Notes under the pieces: model-generated
Database searches by the model: none
Told to the model about the DNA's origin: nothing
Seen by the model: only the letters and a program-made list of their open reading frames with translations
Shown: positions 6,052-13,417 of the stretch, in pieces
Numbering within the stretch: position 1 is the first letter of the stretch
How the letters are laid out: every line of letters starts with the position of its first letter
Assembly (NCBI GenBank): GCA_023396795.1
Contig: JAEWUY010000100.1
Coordinates: 1 to 13,417 of the forward strand
Direction: 5' to 3'
Source: Bacillota bacterium
GTDB lineage: Bacteria; Bacillota_I; Bacilli_A; RFN20; CAG-826
Length of the DNA stretch: 13,417 bases
Translations under genes and position numbers: made by a program

Positions 6052-8979
6052 CTATATTGTAAATAACAAAGCTAGGTATTTTTGATTCATCGTGACGTTG
6101 GCGGCCCCGATATTATATTCGTATCCGTCATACCACTGTAACGAATTATAAACATTCGTGGATGTCGCAGCGTTACCAAAACTAATCGTTCCGGTTGTTC
6201 GTCCCGTAATATAGAAAACGATATCAGCCATGCCGTTAGATCCTTTAACCCATAAACCGATTGAATTACCTTCAATCCAAGTGCTCATCACTGTCGAAGT
6301 ATCTTCCATATAAGGATAACGACTTAGATAAGAACGAGCAGCAACTGCTTGTTTGTATGAATTAAAGTAACTTAGTAAGGCTACTTTGCGATCGTATTTA
6401 AACGAATTAGTCCGATCAGGGCTCTTATAGGAGTTATGAGTAATTAACTTGCCATAAACTTCAATAACGTCACGATCGGAATCAGCGTTATTGGGATCAT
6501 AAGGAATGATTTGCTCTTCTTCGGGCAAAGCTTCGTTTTCAGCGACCGTCATTTCGATTTTGGTGCGGAATATATCTTCACCGCCATGAATAAAAGCAAT
6601 ACCTTGTGACATTAAGACGGCGGCATTCACGCCGACAGAAGCTGCCGCCACATCATAAATTGAAGGTTCGGTAATACCGCCTCCTAATGAATAGTTTAAT
6701 TGATCGAATAAGGTGTAGTTATCATGGCAACTCGCATAGTTAATCGTTTGATAAGGATTAGCGCCAGTAATATTTGTCCCATAGCCGTATTTACCTTGCA
6801 ACATATTGGCAACTGTTTGTTTAGTTTCTAAGCTGGCATCGCTTTGCGAAATAAAGCCATAACCAGGATATGGTGGGCCACCCCAACCAGAGTCATTTCC
6901 GCCGCGAATGGCATTACGTCCCGCATCATTAAATCCACCTAAGATTCCTGGGCTTGATGTTGTAGGATGAAGGTGCGAATAAACAGTGTTTGTAACCGCC
7001 CATCTCGTTCCACTACGACCATCAGCAGCCCAACCTTCACCATAGGTGACAAAGTCAGGATCAATTGCATATAAGGCATCTTTAACTTGACGCATCGTTT
7101 CGACATCATGAAGACCCATTAAGTCAAAACGATAGCCTTTTATTTTATAAGTTTCGGCCCAGAATTTGACCGAATCAACGATTAATTTGCGCATCATCGG
7201 CGCTTCGCTTTTGGTTTCATTACCAACACCAGAACCATTCGTATAATAGCCTTCCGAATTCGTCCGGAAATAATACTTTGGCATAATCTTCGTTAAGTTA
7301 GAAGAAGCCACACTGGCGACATGGTTATAAACAACATCCATAATCACGCGAGTGTGATTCGCGTTCGTCGCATAAGCGTGAACGAGTTCTCTTAATTCTT
7401 TAATGCGTGTAAAACCATTGAATGGATCAAGTGAATAACCGCCTTCGACGACATTGTAATTATTGGGGTTATAGCCCCAGTTAAATGATGGATCGACTTC
7501 ATTATTGTCATTATCAAAGAAAGGTAAAATTTGAATCGCATTAACACCTAATTCTTCAATGTGATCAAAGCCCGTCTTAACCGTCACATCACCTTCGGTG
7601 TAAGTTGTGCCTTTTTCGTAAAAGCCTTTGAACTTACCGGCGTATTCAGGCGTTCCGCCCCATGTTTCATCGGCAGTCAAATCGCGAATATGGACTTCGT
7701 AAACAGTCAAATCGGTTGGCTGATCAATATCATAAACTTCATCGCCATCCCAGACGTCGGGAATGTCGTCCCAGCCCTCAGGAATTAGTTCAGGATCCTC
7801 AAAATTAACGACCATGCCCCGCGAACCATTAACGCTGGCGCTTTTAGCATAAGGATCAACAACTTCGTTAACACCAGCGGAGTTCGTAACGGCATAGTTA
7901 TAATAGGTGCCGTGTAAGTTACCTTCTAATTTTAGATACCAGACGCCTTTAGCTTGTAAGGTCATGTCATAACCTTTATACCAGTCGGCTTGCGGAGTAT
8001 CATTTTCATACATCGTTGAAGGTGTACCGGTGTAGTATTTCTTAAACACAACTTTCGTCGCCGTCGGAGCCCATAATTTAAACTCTGTATATTGCGGAGT
8101 ATAACTTGGACCTAGATCATTACCTTCGTAGGTGTATTCGGTTTTAAATAAATTGGTGTCGTAAATCTTTTCAAACGATACATTTCGCCCACGAACTTTT
8201 TCTGGAGCGCTAGCAAAAGTTGCTTCCACATAATAAGAAATATTCGGTTGAGCGACGGAAGGAAGAGAAATATCAAACGTTTCAGCATTCGGATTATCGG
8301 TTTTAATGCGATATTTATTACGAACGCTTGGTTGTAAAATCTTTTCAGTATTAAAATAAGCCGCCGTAAAACCATATAAAACATAGTTGGAAACAATCGC
8401 TTCGGTTAAACCAACACCAATAACGTGAATTGATTGCCAATCAGTGTTTAAATAGGCTTCTTGAATGCGATCACCTTCGGCGTCGCTTCTTTGACCGTAA
8501 ACTTCAATCATGCCACCCGCACCAGGAATCGACCAGACTTCAAGAACGTTTTTATCACCGACTAAAGTCGGAGGGAAATCTTCGTATTTAATTTCTGTGT
8601 CCGTTGATTGTCCGGCCCAAGTACTTTGCTCTTTGATAATAAAATAAAACGTGACATGCGAAGGAAAATCAGTTTTAGGATGTAAAGTAATGTGCATACC
8701 AAAGTCATCAATGCCATCTGGGGCTAATTCAACGCCGTCTTTTCCGCCCGCCCACACATAAAAGCGCAATGTAGCGTAGGCGCCATCATCTTGATGATAA
8801 CGAATTGTAATATCATCAGGGATGGTTATACCATCAGGCACTTCTTCGGTATCAGTCGTGCTTGTTGAATCGGTTGTTGTGTCAATACTACCTGAAGTAT
8901 CCGAGGGATCGATGTTATCGCATCCCGTCATGACGAGCACTGAGGCCGCCAACAACATTAATAAGCGTTTTACTTTCAT
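6052..8979 (-). CDS. Type I pullulanase lipoprotein (CBM41-like, CBM48-like, GH13)
   Basis: A 975-residue debranching enzyme predicted to hydrolyse alpha-1,6 bonds of pullulan and branched starch. ATG is preceded by AAGGAGA (8988-8994) at eight bases. The signal peptide ends in lipobox VMTGC (Cys20), then a long Asp/Ser/Thr linker to about 50. Residues about 56-160 are a CBM41-like module (ITIRYHQDDGAY, LRFYVWAGG). A poorly defined spacer domain follows (165-285). A CBM48-like module begins with FKLWAPTATKVVF (about 295-390). The GH13 barrel (about 420-810) carries the pullulanase signature as FNWGYNP (499-505; the usual form is YNWGYDP), DVVYNH (548-553), GYRFDLMGLHD with nucleophile D619, YGEGW with acid/base E648, and CHDN with D753. 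A C-terminal beta domain ends the protein. Length and order are normal for the family; all catalytic residues are present. The gene follows the amylase at 9025-10581 by 45 bases without a terminator, so it probably belongs to the malFG transcript. Confidence 0.95.
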   Translation of the reverse strand: MKVKRLLMLLAASVLVMTGCDNIDPSDTSGSIDTTTDSTSTTDTEEVPDGITIPDDITIRYHQDDGAYATLRFYVWAGGKDGVELAPDGIDDFGMHITLHPKTDFPSHVTFYFIIKEQSTWAGQSTDTEIKYEDFPPTLVGDKNVLEVWSIPGAGGMIEVYGQRSDAEGDRIQEAYLNTDWQSIHVIGVGLTEAIVSNYVLYGFTAAYFNTEKILQPSVRNKYRIKTDNPNAETFDISLPSVAQPNISYYVEATFASAPEKVRGRNVSFEKIYDTNLFKTEYTYEGNDLGPSYTPQYTEFKLWAPTATKVVFKKYYTGTPSTMYENDTPQADWYKGYDMTLQAKGVWYLKLEGNLHGTYYNYAVTNSAGVNEVVDPYAKSASVNGSRGMVVNFEDPELIPEGWDDIPDVWDGDEVYDIDQPTDLTVYEVHIRDLTADETWGGTPEYAGKFKGFYEKGTTYTEGDVTVKTGFDHIEELGVNAIQILPFFDNDNNEVDPSFNWGYNPNNYNVVEGGYSLDPFNGFTRIKELRELVHAYATNANHTRVIMDVVYNHVASVASSNLTKIMPKYYFRTNSEGYYTNGSGVGNETKSEAPMMRKLIVDSVKFWAETYKIKGYRFDLMGLHDVETMRQVKDALYAIDPDFVTYGEGWAADGRSGTRWAVTNTVYSHLHPTTSSPGILGGFNDAGRNAIRGGNDSGWGGPPYPGYGFISQSDASLETKQTVANMLQGKYGYGTNITGANPYQTINYASCHDNYTLFDQLNYSLGGGITEPSIYDVAAASVGVNAAVLMSQGIAFIHGGEDIFRTKIEMTVAENEALPEEEQIIPYDPNNADSDRDVIEVYGKLITHNSYKSPDRTNSFKYDRKVALLSYFNSYKQAVAARSYLSRYPYMEDTSTVMSTWIEGNSIGLWVKGSNGMADIVFYITGRTTGTISFGNAATSTNVYNSLQWYDGYEYNIGAANVTMNQKYLALLFTI

Positions 8980-9024
8980 AGGTATGATCTCCTTATGATT
9001 TTTCTTGTGAAAAGGAAATTAAAA

Positions 9025-10581
9025 TTATTTTAATATAACACTGCTATAAGGCGCTAGCGAGATGGTAGCGCCACTTAAAGAAGGAGCTTCGGCCACAGCG
9101 TTAATTTCTTCGATAATCCTTAAACTGCTAACGGGAAGATCAAATGTTTGTAGTGTGTCCGAAAAATTATGAGCGATGTAAAGGGTTTCGTCTTCTCCTG
9201 TAACTGAAAATAACGCAATCTTACTATTGCTAACACTATGATAATTATATAAACCATCATGAATTGTCGAATATTTATTACGAACATTAAGAACTTTTTT
9301 ATAGTGATTAGTTAATGAATCACCAATTTCTAAATTATCGTAGGCTCCATTACTAACTTGCATAGTCAAATCGTAAGTTGTACCTGGAGGATTATTCGTT
9401 TTACCTTGGCTATCGTCTTTATCCCAAATCATTGGCAAACGACGATTCGCATCCGTGTTAGCCCCACTCCTACTGCCTTTTAAGCCAATTTCTTCGCCAT
9501 AGTAAATAAAAGGATGACCGGGGGAAAGTAGATAAGCGCTTGCGGCGATCTTGCCTTTATTGCCAGGTAAATAACCACCTGAGCGATCCATATCATGGTT
9601 TGAAATGATTAAAGCGTTTTTAGAAGTACTGGATGCTTGTTTGATTTGGACTTCGCTATTCACTAAGGCTCGAGCGAATTGATAGCCATTCATTTGCATA
9701 ACACTATAAGCAATACTATTAGTGTTCATCTCTGAAAGCGGGAAATTAAAGAAGTGCATTCCCGAACTTGCGTATTGATATAAAACGGAATTAATATTTT
9801 CCCAAGCTTCACCAATGATGAAGGCGTCGGGTTCAATTGCTTTAACATAATTATTAAAATTAGTGAGGAATTGCACGTTTTTACTCATATTTCCCGTGTA
9901 AAAGCTCGTGACGGCATCAAGACGAAAACCTTTAACGCCCCGCGCTAGCCAAAAGTCGACAACATTATATAATTCATCAACGACATATTGATTATCGAGG
10001 TTTAAGTCGGGCATAGACGAATCAAAGCGCGCCTCATAAAAACTATTAGCGAGACTCGAGTAACGATAACCACCTAGTTCGATGTCCGACCAGTTGTAAT
10101 AGCGACATTTGCTGTCAAGGGCAGAACAAGTATTGTTCCGTTTTTGATTTTGAGCTTCAATAAACCACGGATGGTTTGAGCTAGAATGATTCAGAACTAA
10201 ATCGATAATAATGTCGATATGACGTTCGTTTGCCGCTGCGATTAAATCATCAAAATCAGCAAGCGTCCCATATTCTGGGTCAATATCGACATAGTTTTTA
10301 ACATCATACTTGTGATAAGTATCACTTGGATGAATTGGCATTAACCAAAGGCCTTTAACGCCTAATTCTTCAAGGTAAGGTAGTTTAGCTTCAACGCCTT
10401 TTAAATCGCCTAAACCATTACCGTCAGTGTCATAAAAAGAACGAACAAAAATCTCATAAAAAGCTGAACCGTTTTCGTTAGTCACGCTTTCATCAAAGTC
10501 ATAATGAAAACCTGTCGTCTCTGGCGTACACGCCAACAAGAAGGGAGCAATCGCAATTAAAGAAATGAGTCGTTTCTTCAT
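9025..10581 (-). CDS. Alpha-amylase lipoprotein, GH13
   Basis: A 518-residue enzyme predicted to cut internal alpha-1,4 bonds of starch or maltodextrins at the membrane surface. The signal peptide ends in lipobox FLLAC (Cys18). Unlike its neighbours it has almost no Ser/Thr linker, so the barrel sits close to the membrane. The GH13 barrel starts at about residue 38, with a calcium-type loop DTDGNGLGD (51-59), DLVLNH (127-132), GFRLDAV with nucleophile D222, IIGEAW with acid/base E258, and SNHD with D330. A C-terminal beta domain runs from about 430 to 518. Size and layout resemble GH13_36-type lipoprotein amylases such as Halothermothrix orenii AmyA; the subfamily is inferred. Two cysteines (152, 159) in the loop after region I are the only ones besides the lipid Cys and may form a disulphide. 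The ATG overlaps the malG-type stop by one base (TAATG). The nearest GGAGG lies about 15 bases upstream and an AAAGG is too close, so translation probably depends on coupling to the permease. Confidence 0.92.
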   Translation of the reverse strand: MKKRLISLIAIAPFLLACTPETTGFHYDFDESVTNENGSAFYEIFVRSFYDTDGNGLGDLKGVEAKLPYLEELGVKGLWLMPIHPSDTYHKYDVKNYVDIDPEYGTLADFDDLIAAANERHIDIIIDLVLNHSSSNHPWFIEAQNQKRNNTCSALDSKCRYYNWSDIELGGYRYSSLANSFYEARFDSSMPDLNLDNQYVVDELYNVVDFWLARGVKGFRLDAVTSFYTGNMSKNVQFLTNFNNYVKAIEPDAFIIGEAWENINSVLYQYASSGMHFFNFPLSEMNTNSIAYSVMQMNGYQFARALVNSEVQIKQASSTSKNALIISNHDMDRSGGYLPGNKGKIAASAYLLSPGHPFIYYGEEIGLKGSRSGANTDANRRLPMIWDKDDSQGKTNNPPGTTYDLTMQVSNGAYDNLEIGDSLTNHYKKVLNVRNKYSTIHDGLYNYHSVSNSKIALFSVTGEDETLYIAHNFSDTLQTFDLPVSSLRIIEEINAVAEAPSLSGATISLAPYSSVILK

Positions 10582-11477
10582 TAACCTTTAACAGCGCCTC
10601 CAGTAATGCCACTAACATAAAATTTTTGCATAAAGATAAAGAGTAAGGAAATTGGTAAGGCAACTAGAACGCTACCGGCGCAGAATTCCTTCCAGTAAAG
10701 AGCCATATCTTGTTGCTGTTGAATCATCTTATATAAGCCAACGGACACGGTGTATGATTGCATCGCATCGCCTAATAGATAGCTTGATAAGATGTAATCA
10801 CCCCATGGACCCATGAAAGCCGTTAAAATGGTAAAAACAATAATTGGTTTAGCAAGCGGCATAATAATCATATAAAAGATTTGAAAGCGACTCGCTCCAT
10901 CGATCATCGCCGCCTCATCAATCGAACGAGAAATAGTGTCAAAGAAACCTTTGGAAATAAAGTAACCCATTCCCGCACCGCCGACATAGCAAAGAATCAA
11001 ACCAACTAAGGATTGTTTAAGTCCAACTAACGCTAGAACCTGATACAAAATAATCATCGATAAGAAGCCGGGAAACATGCCAAGAACGAGAATAAACTTC
11101 ATCATTGGTTGCCGAGCTTTAAACCGTAACCGAGAAAAGGCATAACTCGTACACAAAACAAGAATAGTTGAAACAATACAAGTTACTAAGCTAACGACAA
11201 GAGTATTAAAAAACCACACCGAATAATAATTGGAATAGTTAATCGCTCCCGTTGGGGCTGATCCCGTAAATAAGTGGGTAAAACCGACGGTTGAGAATAA
11301 CGCTAAATAATTGTCAAACGAGAAAGAAGCTGGTACAAAGCGATACAGAGAGTTATAACCTGGTTCGCCTGAAAAGGATTGTAAGACGAGCCAAACAATT
11401 GGCGATAGCCAAATAATAGACATGATGGCCAGAATTAGGTAAACAAAAATATTGGAAATTAATCTTCTGGTTTTCAT
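10581..11477 (-). CDS. malG: MalG-type maltodextrin ABC transporter permease
   Basis: A 298-residue inner-membrane permease, partner of the malF-type protein, that forms half of the channel for maltodextrin import. The longer reading from 11546 adds 23 unlikely residues lying inside malF; the ATG at 11477 has AGGAGG ten bases upstream and gives the usual MalG start (MKTRR then a membrane helix). Six hydrophobic segments can be placed at about 11-33, 87-110, 125-150, 156-175, 209-230 and 266-285. The EAA loop that contacts the ATPase is clear: DEAAMIDGASRF at 187-198, with IIMPL following at 204-208. The C-terminus (SGITGGAVKG) is typical of the family. Start and stop each overlap the neighbouring gene by one base. 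No ATPase gene is in the window, so a shared MsmX-type ATPase or one encoded elsewhere is needed. The substrate is inferred from the amylase and pullulanase genes downstream. Confidence 0.92.
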   Translation of the reverse strand: MKTRRLISNIFVYLILAIMSIIWLSPIVWLVLQSFSGEPGYNSLYRFVPASFSFDNYLALFSTVGFTHLFTGSAPTGAINYSNYYSVWFFNTLVVSLVTCIVSTILVLCTSYAFSRLRFKARQPMMKFILVLGMFPGFLSMIILYQVLALVGLKQSLVGLILCYVGGAGMGYFISKGFFDTISRSIDEAAMIDGASRFQIFYMIIMPLAKPIIVFTILTAFMGPWGDYILSSYLLGDAMQSYTVSVGLYKMIQQQQDMALYWKEFCAGSVLVALPISLLFIFMQKFYVSGITGGAVKG

Positions 11478-13417
11478 TATTGGAAATCCTCCTCGCGTTG
11501 TGATGAGCCGATTCTGGCATACATAATTAGTGATAAGAAAGCGCAAATAATAAAGATGAAAATGCCAAGCGTTGAGGCGATGTTATATTGATTGTTATTG
11601 CCCGTTGTAATCTTGTACAACCAGGTAATTAGCAAGTCGGTATCATTCGCGTTAAACAAGTAGAGGCGGTTAGGACTGCTACCGGTTAGGAAGTAAATAA
11701 CATTAAAGTTATTAATATTGCCAATGAACTGCGTAATTAAATATGGTCCAGTGACAAAGAGCATATATGGCAAGGTAATCTTAGTAAATTGGGTAAACGG
11801 ACCCGCCCCATCAATTCGCGCTGATTCATATAAGTCTTCGGGAATGTTCATCAATATACCCGAAGTAATCAACATCGTGTAAGGCACGCCAACCCAACAG
11901 TTAACGATAATAACTGTAATCTTAGCGACACTACCATCGCTTAAAAAGGGAATCGTATAGCCAAATGTTTCTAATAGCCAGTTATTGACCGGTCCATAAT
12001 CACTAAGAATTTTTGACATGGCCAATAAGCTAACAAATTGAGGAATAGCAATTGTGACGACAAAAATCGTCCGCCACATCTTTTTGAGTTTAATGCCTTT
12101 CTTATTAATAAGAAGAGCAAGAATCATTCCTAACACATAATTTAGGAAAGTAGCAAAGAATGCCCAAATCAAGGTCCAGGATAAGAGCGTCCAAATTGTG
12201 TTGGTTAAAGTGACATTCGCCCCACGACCCGCAAATAGGGTCGTAAAGTTATCAAAGCCCACCCATTGGAAAAGATTCATGCCCGAGTGGGCGCCATCAA
12301 AGTTTGTAAAAGCTACAAAGATGGTAAATAAAAGAGGCAAGATGACGAGAATCAAAGCAAACGAGACAGGCAAAAATAGAACCGTTTCCGCAAAGCCTTC
12401 ATTGAGAAGGGAGCCAGCTTGTTTAACAAATGGTGTCGCCCGACCATGATATTTTTCGGGGTACATTTCATTAAATCTTTTTAACCGCACTTGTAGGCGA
12501 TCATAATCTTTACGATGTTCTTCAGAAGTTATTTTTACATCGTGAAGCCTAAGATCAAAAATCATCTTAGCAATTTCGGCATTGACTTCTAGCGCACCGA
12601 CAATGCGGGCAATAGCTTCTTTTTTATTAAGCTTATCTCCTAGTTCAAGTGGAGTTAGATTGTTTTTCTTTGAAAGTTTATCACGAGCATAAATGGCGTC
12701 TAAAACAACATCAGAATTTTCATAGGCAAACATCAAATGACGTGCTTTATTATTAACATCACCATAATCATTAAAGCGATCAAACTTTTGATGGAATTTA
12801 TTAAGTTCAAAGGCAATATCGCTAACGAATTCCTCGCGCCTAGTTTCCAGTTTGCGGAAAGGTAAATAGTTAATATATAAAGCCGACAATTTATCAAGAC
12901 CACGTTCTTTTTGCAAATATTGTTTTATAACAGCTTTAGAAAAGTAGACACGTTTTGCAACAACTACTTCCTCACCGTTTTTCTTAACTTTTACGTCATG
13001 AATTGTGCTGATGGAATTAAGGTGTATAGATAGGTTTTCGACAAAAGCGAGCTTGTTTTCATAAGCCTTTACATATCTAAGTCCATAAGTTATTTTGTCA
13101 TTATCGCTGGCTACATTTAAGTTGCGTAGATAGACATAAATAAAAGCAAAAATAAGAATAACGGTAATCAAACCATAAAGGAGGCACCTGATAGAGCTAT
13201 CGCCCATTTGAGCGGGAACATATAAACCGGTTTCTGAATCAATATAAGCTTCTGTAAAAGTAATATATCCCGGTCCGCCTAACTTATATAAATTATTACC
13301 ACCCCAAAAAATCATGAAAATAATGAACAAGATTTCCGACAGCATATATAATATGCCATTAACGATTTGTCCGCTTTTAATACTGGAAAAGCCCATTAAT
13401 ACATACGATGCTTTACC
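11477..13417 (-). CDS. malF: MalF-type maltodextrin ABC transporter permease with large cytoplasmic insert (5' partial)
   Basis: An inner-membrane permease, predicted partner of MalG in maltodextrin import. A start could be placed at 13396 (639 residues), but no ribosome binding site precedes it and the frame stays open to the window edge, reading GKASYVLMGFSS. This looks like the interior of family members, so the gene very likely begins outside the window. Counting from 13396: helix 1 at about 14-32, an outside loop, helix 2 at 69-90, then about 240 hydrophilic, charged, mainly helical residues (91-332), then the usual core with six helices from about 337 to the end. The EAA loop is YESARIDGAGPF (523-534) with TLP at 541-543. 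The pair of N-terminal helices is known in related Firmicutes permeases, where the following cytoplasmic stretch is much shorter; the long insert is the odd feature. By the positive-inside rule it should lie in the cytoplasm near the ATPase. E. coli MalF's extra domain is periplasmic and elsewhere, so it is not equivalent. Confidence 0.9.
   Translation of the reverse strand, partial: GKASYVLMGFSSIKSGQIVNGILYMLSEILFIIFMIFWGGNNLYKLGGPGYITFTEAYIDSETGLYVPAQMGDSSIRCLLYGLITVILIFAFIYVYLRNLNVASDNDKITYGLRYVKAYENKLAFVENLSIHLNSISTIHDVKVKKNGEEVVVAKRVYFSKAVIKQYLQKERGLDKLSALYINYLPFRKLETRREEFVSDIAFELNKFHQKFDRFNDYGDVNNKARHLMFAYENSDVVLDAIYARDKLSKKNNLTPLELGDKLNKKEAIARIVGALEVNAEIAKMIFDLRLHDVKITSEEHRKDYDRLQVRLKRFNEMYPEKYHGRATPFVKQAGSLLNEGFAETVLFLPVSFALILVILPLLFTIFVAFTNFDGAHSGMNLFQWVGFDNFTTLFAGRGANVTLTNTIWTLLSWTLIWAFFATFLNYVLGMILALLINKKGIKLKKMWRTIFVVTIAIPQFVSLLAMSKILSDYGPVNNWLLETFGYTIPFLSDGSVAKITVIIVNCWVGVPYTMLITSGILMNIPEDLYESARIDGAGPFTQFTKITLPYMLFVTGPYLITQFIGNINNFNVIYFLTGSSPNRLYLFNANDTDLLITWLYKITTGNNNQYNIASTLGIFIFIICAFLSLIMYARIGSSQREEDFQ
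11488..11494 (-). promoter_or_regulatory. Ribosome binding site deciding the malG start at 11477
   Basis: GAGGAGG on the minus strand lies within the last codons of the malF-type gene, ten bases before the ATG at 11477. It supports the short form of MalG and the one-base TAATG overlap with the malF stop. Confidence 0.8.

Noticed and set aside
11478..11546. Longer start for the MalG-type permease at 11546
   Set aside because: The extra 23 residues lie inside the malF-type gene and are unlike the family, while the ATG at 11477 has a good AGGAGG and forms a TAATG overlap.
13394..13396. ATG at 13396 as the true malF start
   Set aside because: No ribosome binding site precedes it, and the frame remains open to the window edge with residues that look like family sequence (KASYVLMGFSS).
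1..13417. CRISPR arrays, tRNA or rRNA genes, insertion sequences, phage genes
   Set aside because: No regularly spaced repeats, cloverleaf-like sequences, transposase motifs or phage proteins were seen on either strand.

Overview
The window looks like part of a starch and maltodextrin utilisation locus from a low-GC, Gram-positive-type bacterium. Supporting signs are AT-rich spacers, strong AGGAG-type ribosome binding sites, many lipobox lipoproteins and an MsmX/MalFG-style sugar importer. The lipoproteins with acidic Ser/Thr linkers, InlB-type repeats and C-terminal membrane anchors without an LPXTG motif suggest an uncultured member of the Bacilli (Erysipelotrichales, RF39 or Acholeplasmatales-like). 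That placement is inference from style, not from a marker gene. The standard code appears to be used: Trp is always TGG, and TGA ends one small gene.

Layout, left to right. (1) The 3' end of a plus-strand surface protein with a C-terminal membrane anchor (1-188), followed by a hairpin terminator. (2) A plus-strand lipoprotein (326-1420) with one InlB-type repeat and two starch-binding CBM26-like modules but no enzyme domain. (3) A bidirectional terminator, then everything to the right end lies on the minus strand. Read in transcription order from the right edge, these genes are: malF-type permease (11477-13417, 5' end outside the window), malG-type permease (10581-11477), alpha-amylase lipoprotein (9025-10581), type I pullulanase lipoprotein (6052-8979), a separately transcribed surface protein with signal peptide and C-terminal membrane anchor (5088-5921), a 61-residue membrane protein (4774-4959), a second InlB + CBM26-like lipoprotein (4003-4692), and a CBM41 + GH13 amylase lipoprotein (1490-3964).

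Inferred function: non-catalytic lipoproteins hold starch at the cell surface. The two GH13 amylases cut alpha-1,4 bonds and the pullulanase cuts alpha-1,6 branches, all tethered to the outer face of the membrane. The resulting maltodextrins enter through MalFG. The binding protein, the ATPase and any regulator are not in the window. malF-malG and malG-amylase overlap by one base (TAATG), so the importer and a surface amylase are probably translationally coupled.

Most unusual points: a malF-type permease with about 230 extra hydrophilic residues between its second and third membrane segments; two paralogous binding-only lipoproteins in inverted orientation around the CBM41-amylase gene; and two surface proteins sharing a C-terminal region that I do not recognise as a named domain. 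No spacer without a gene exceeds 300 bases. I saw no tRNA, rRNA, CRISPR, insertion sequence or transcription-factor gene.
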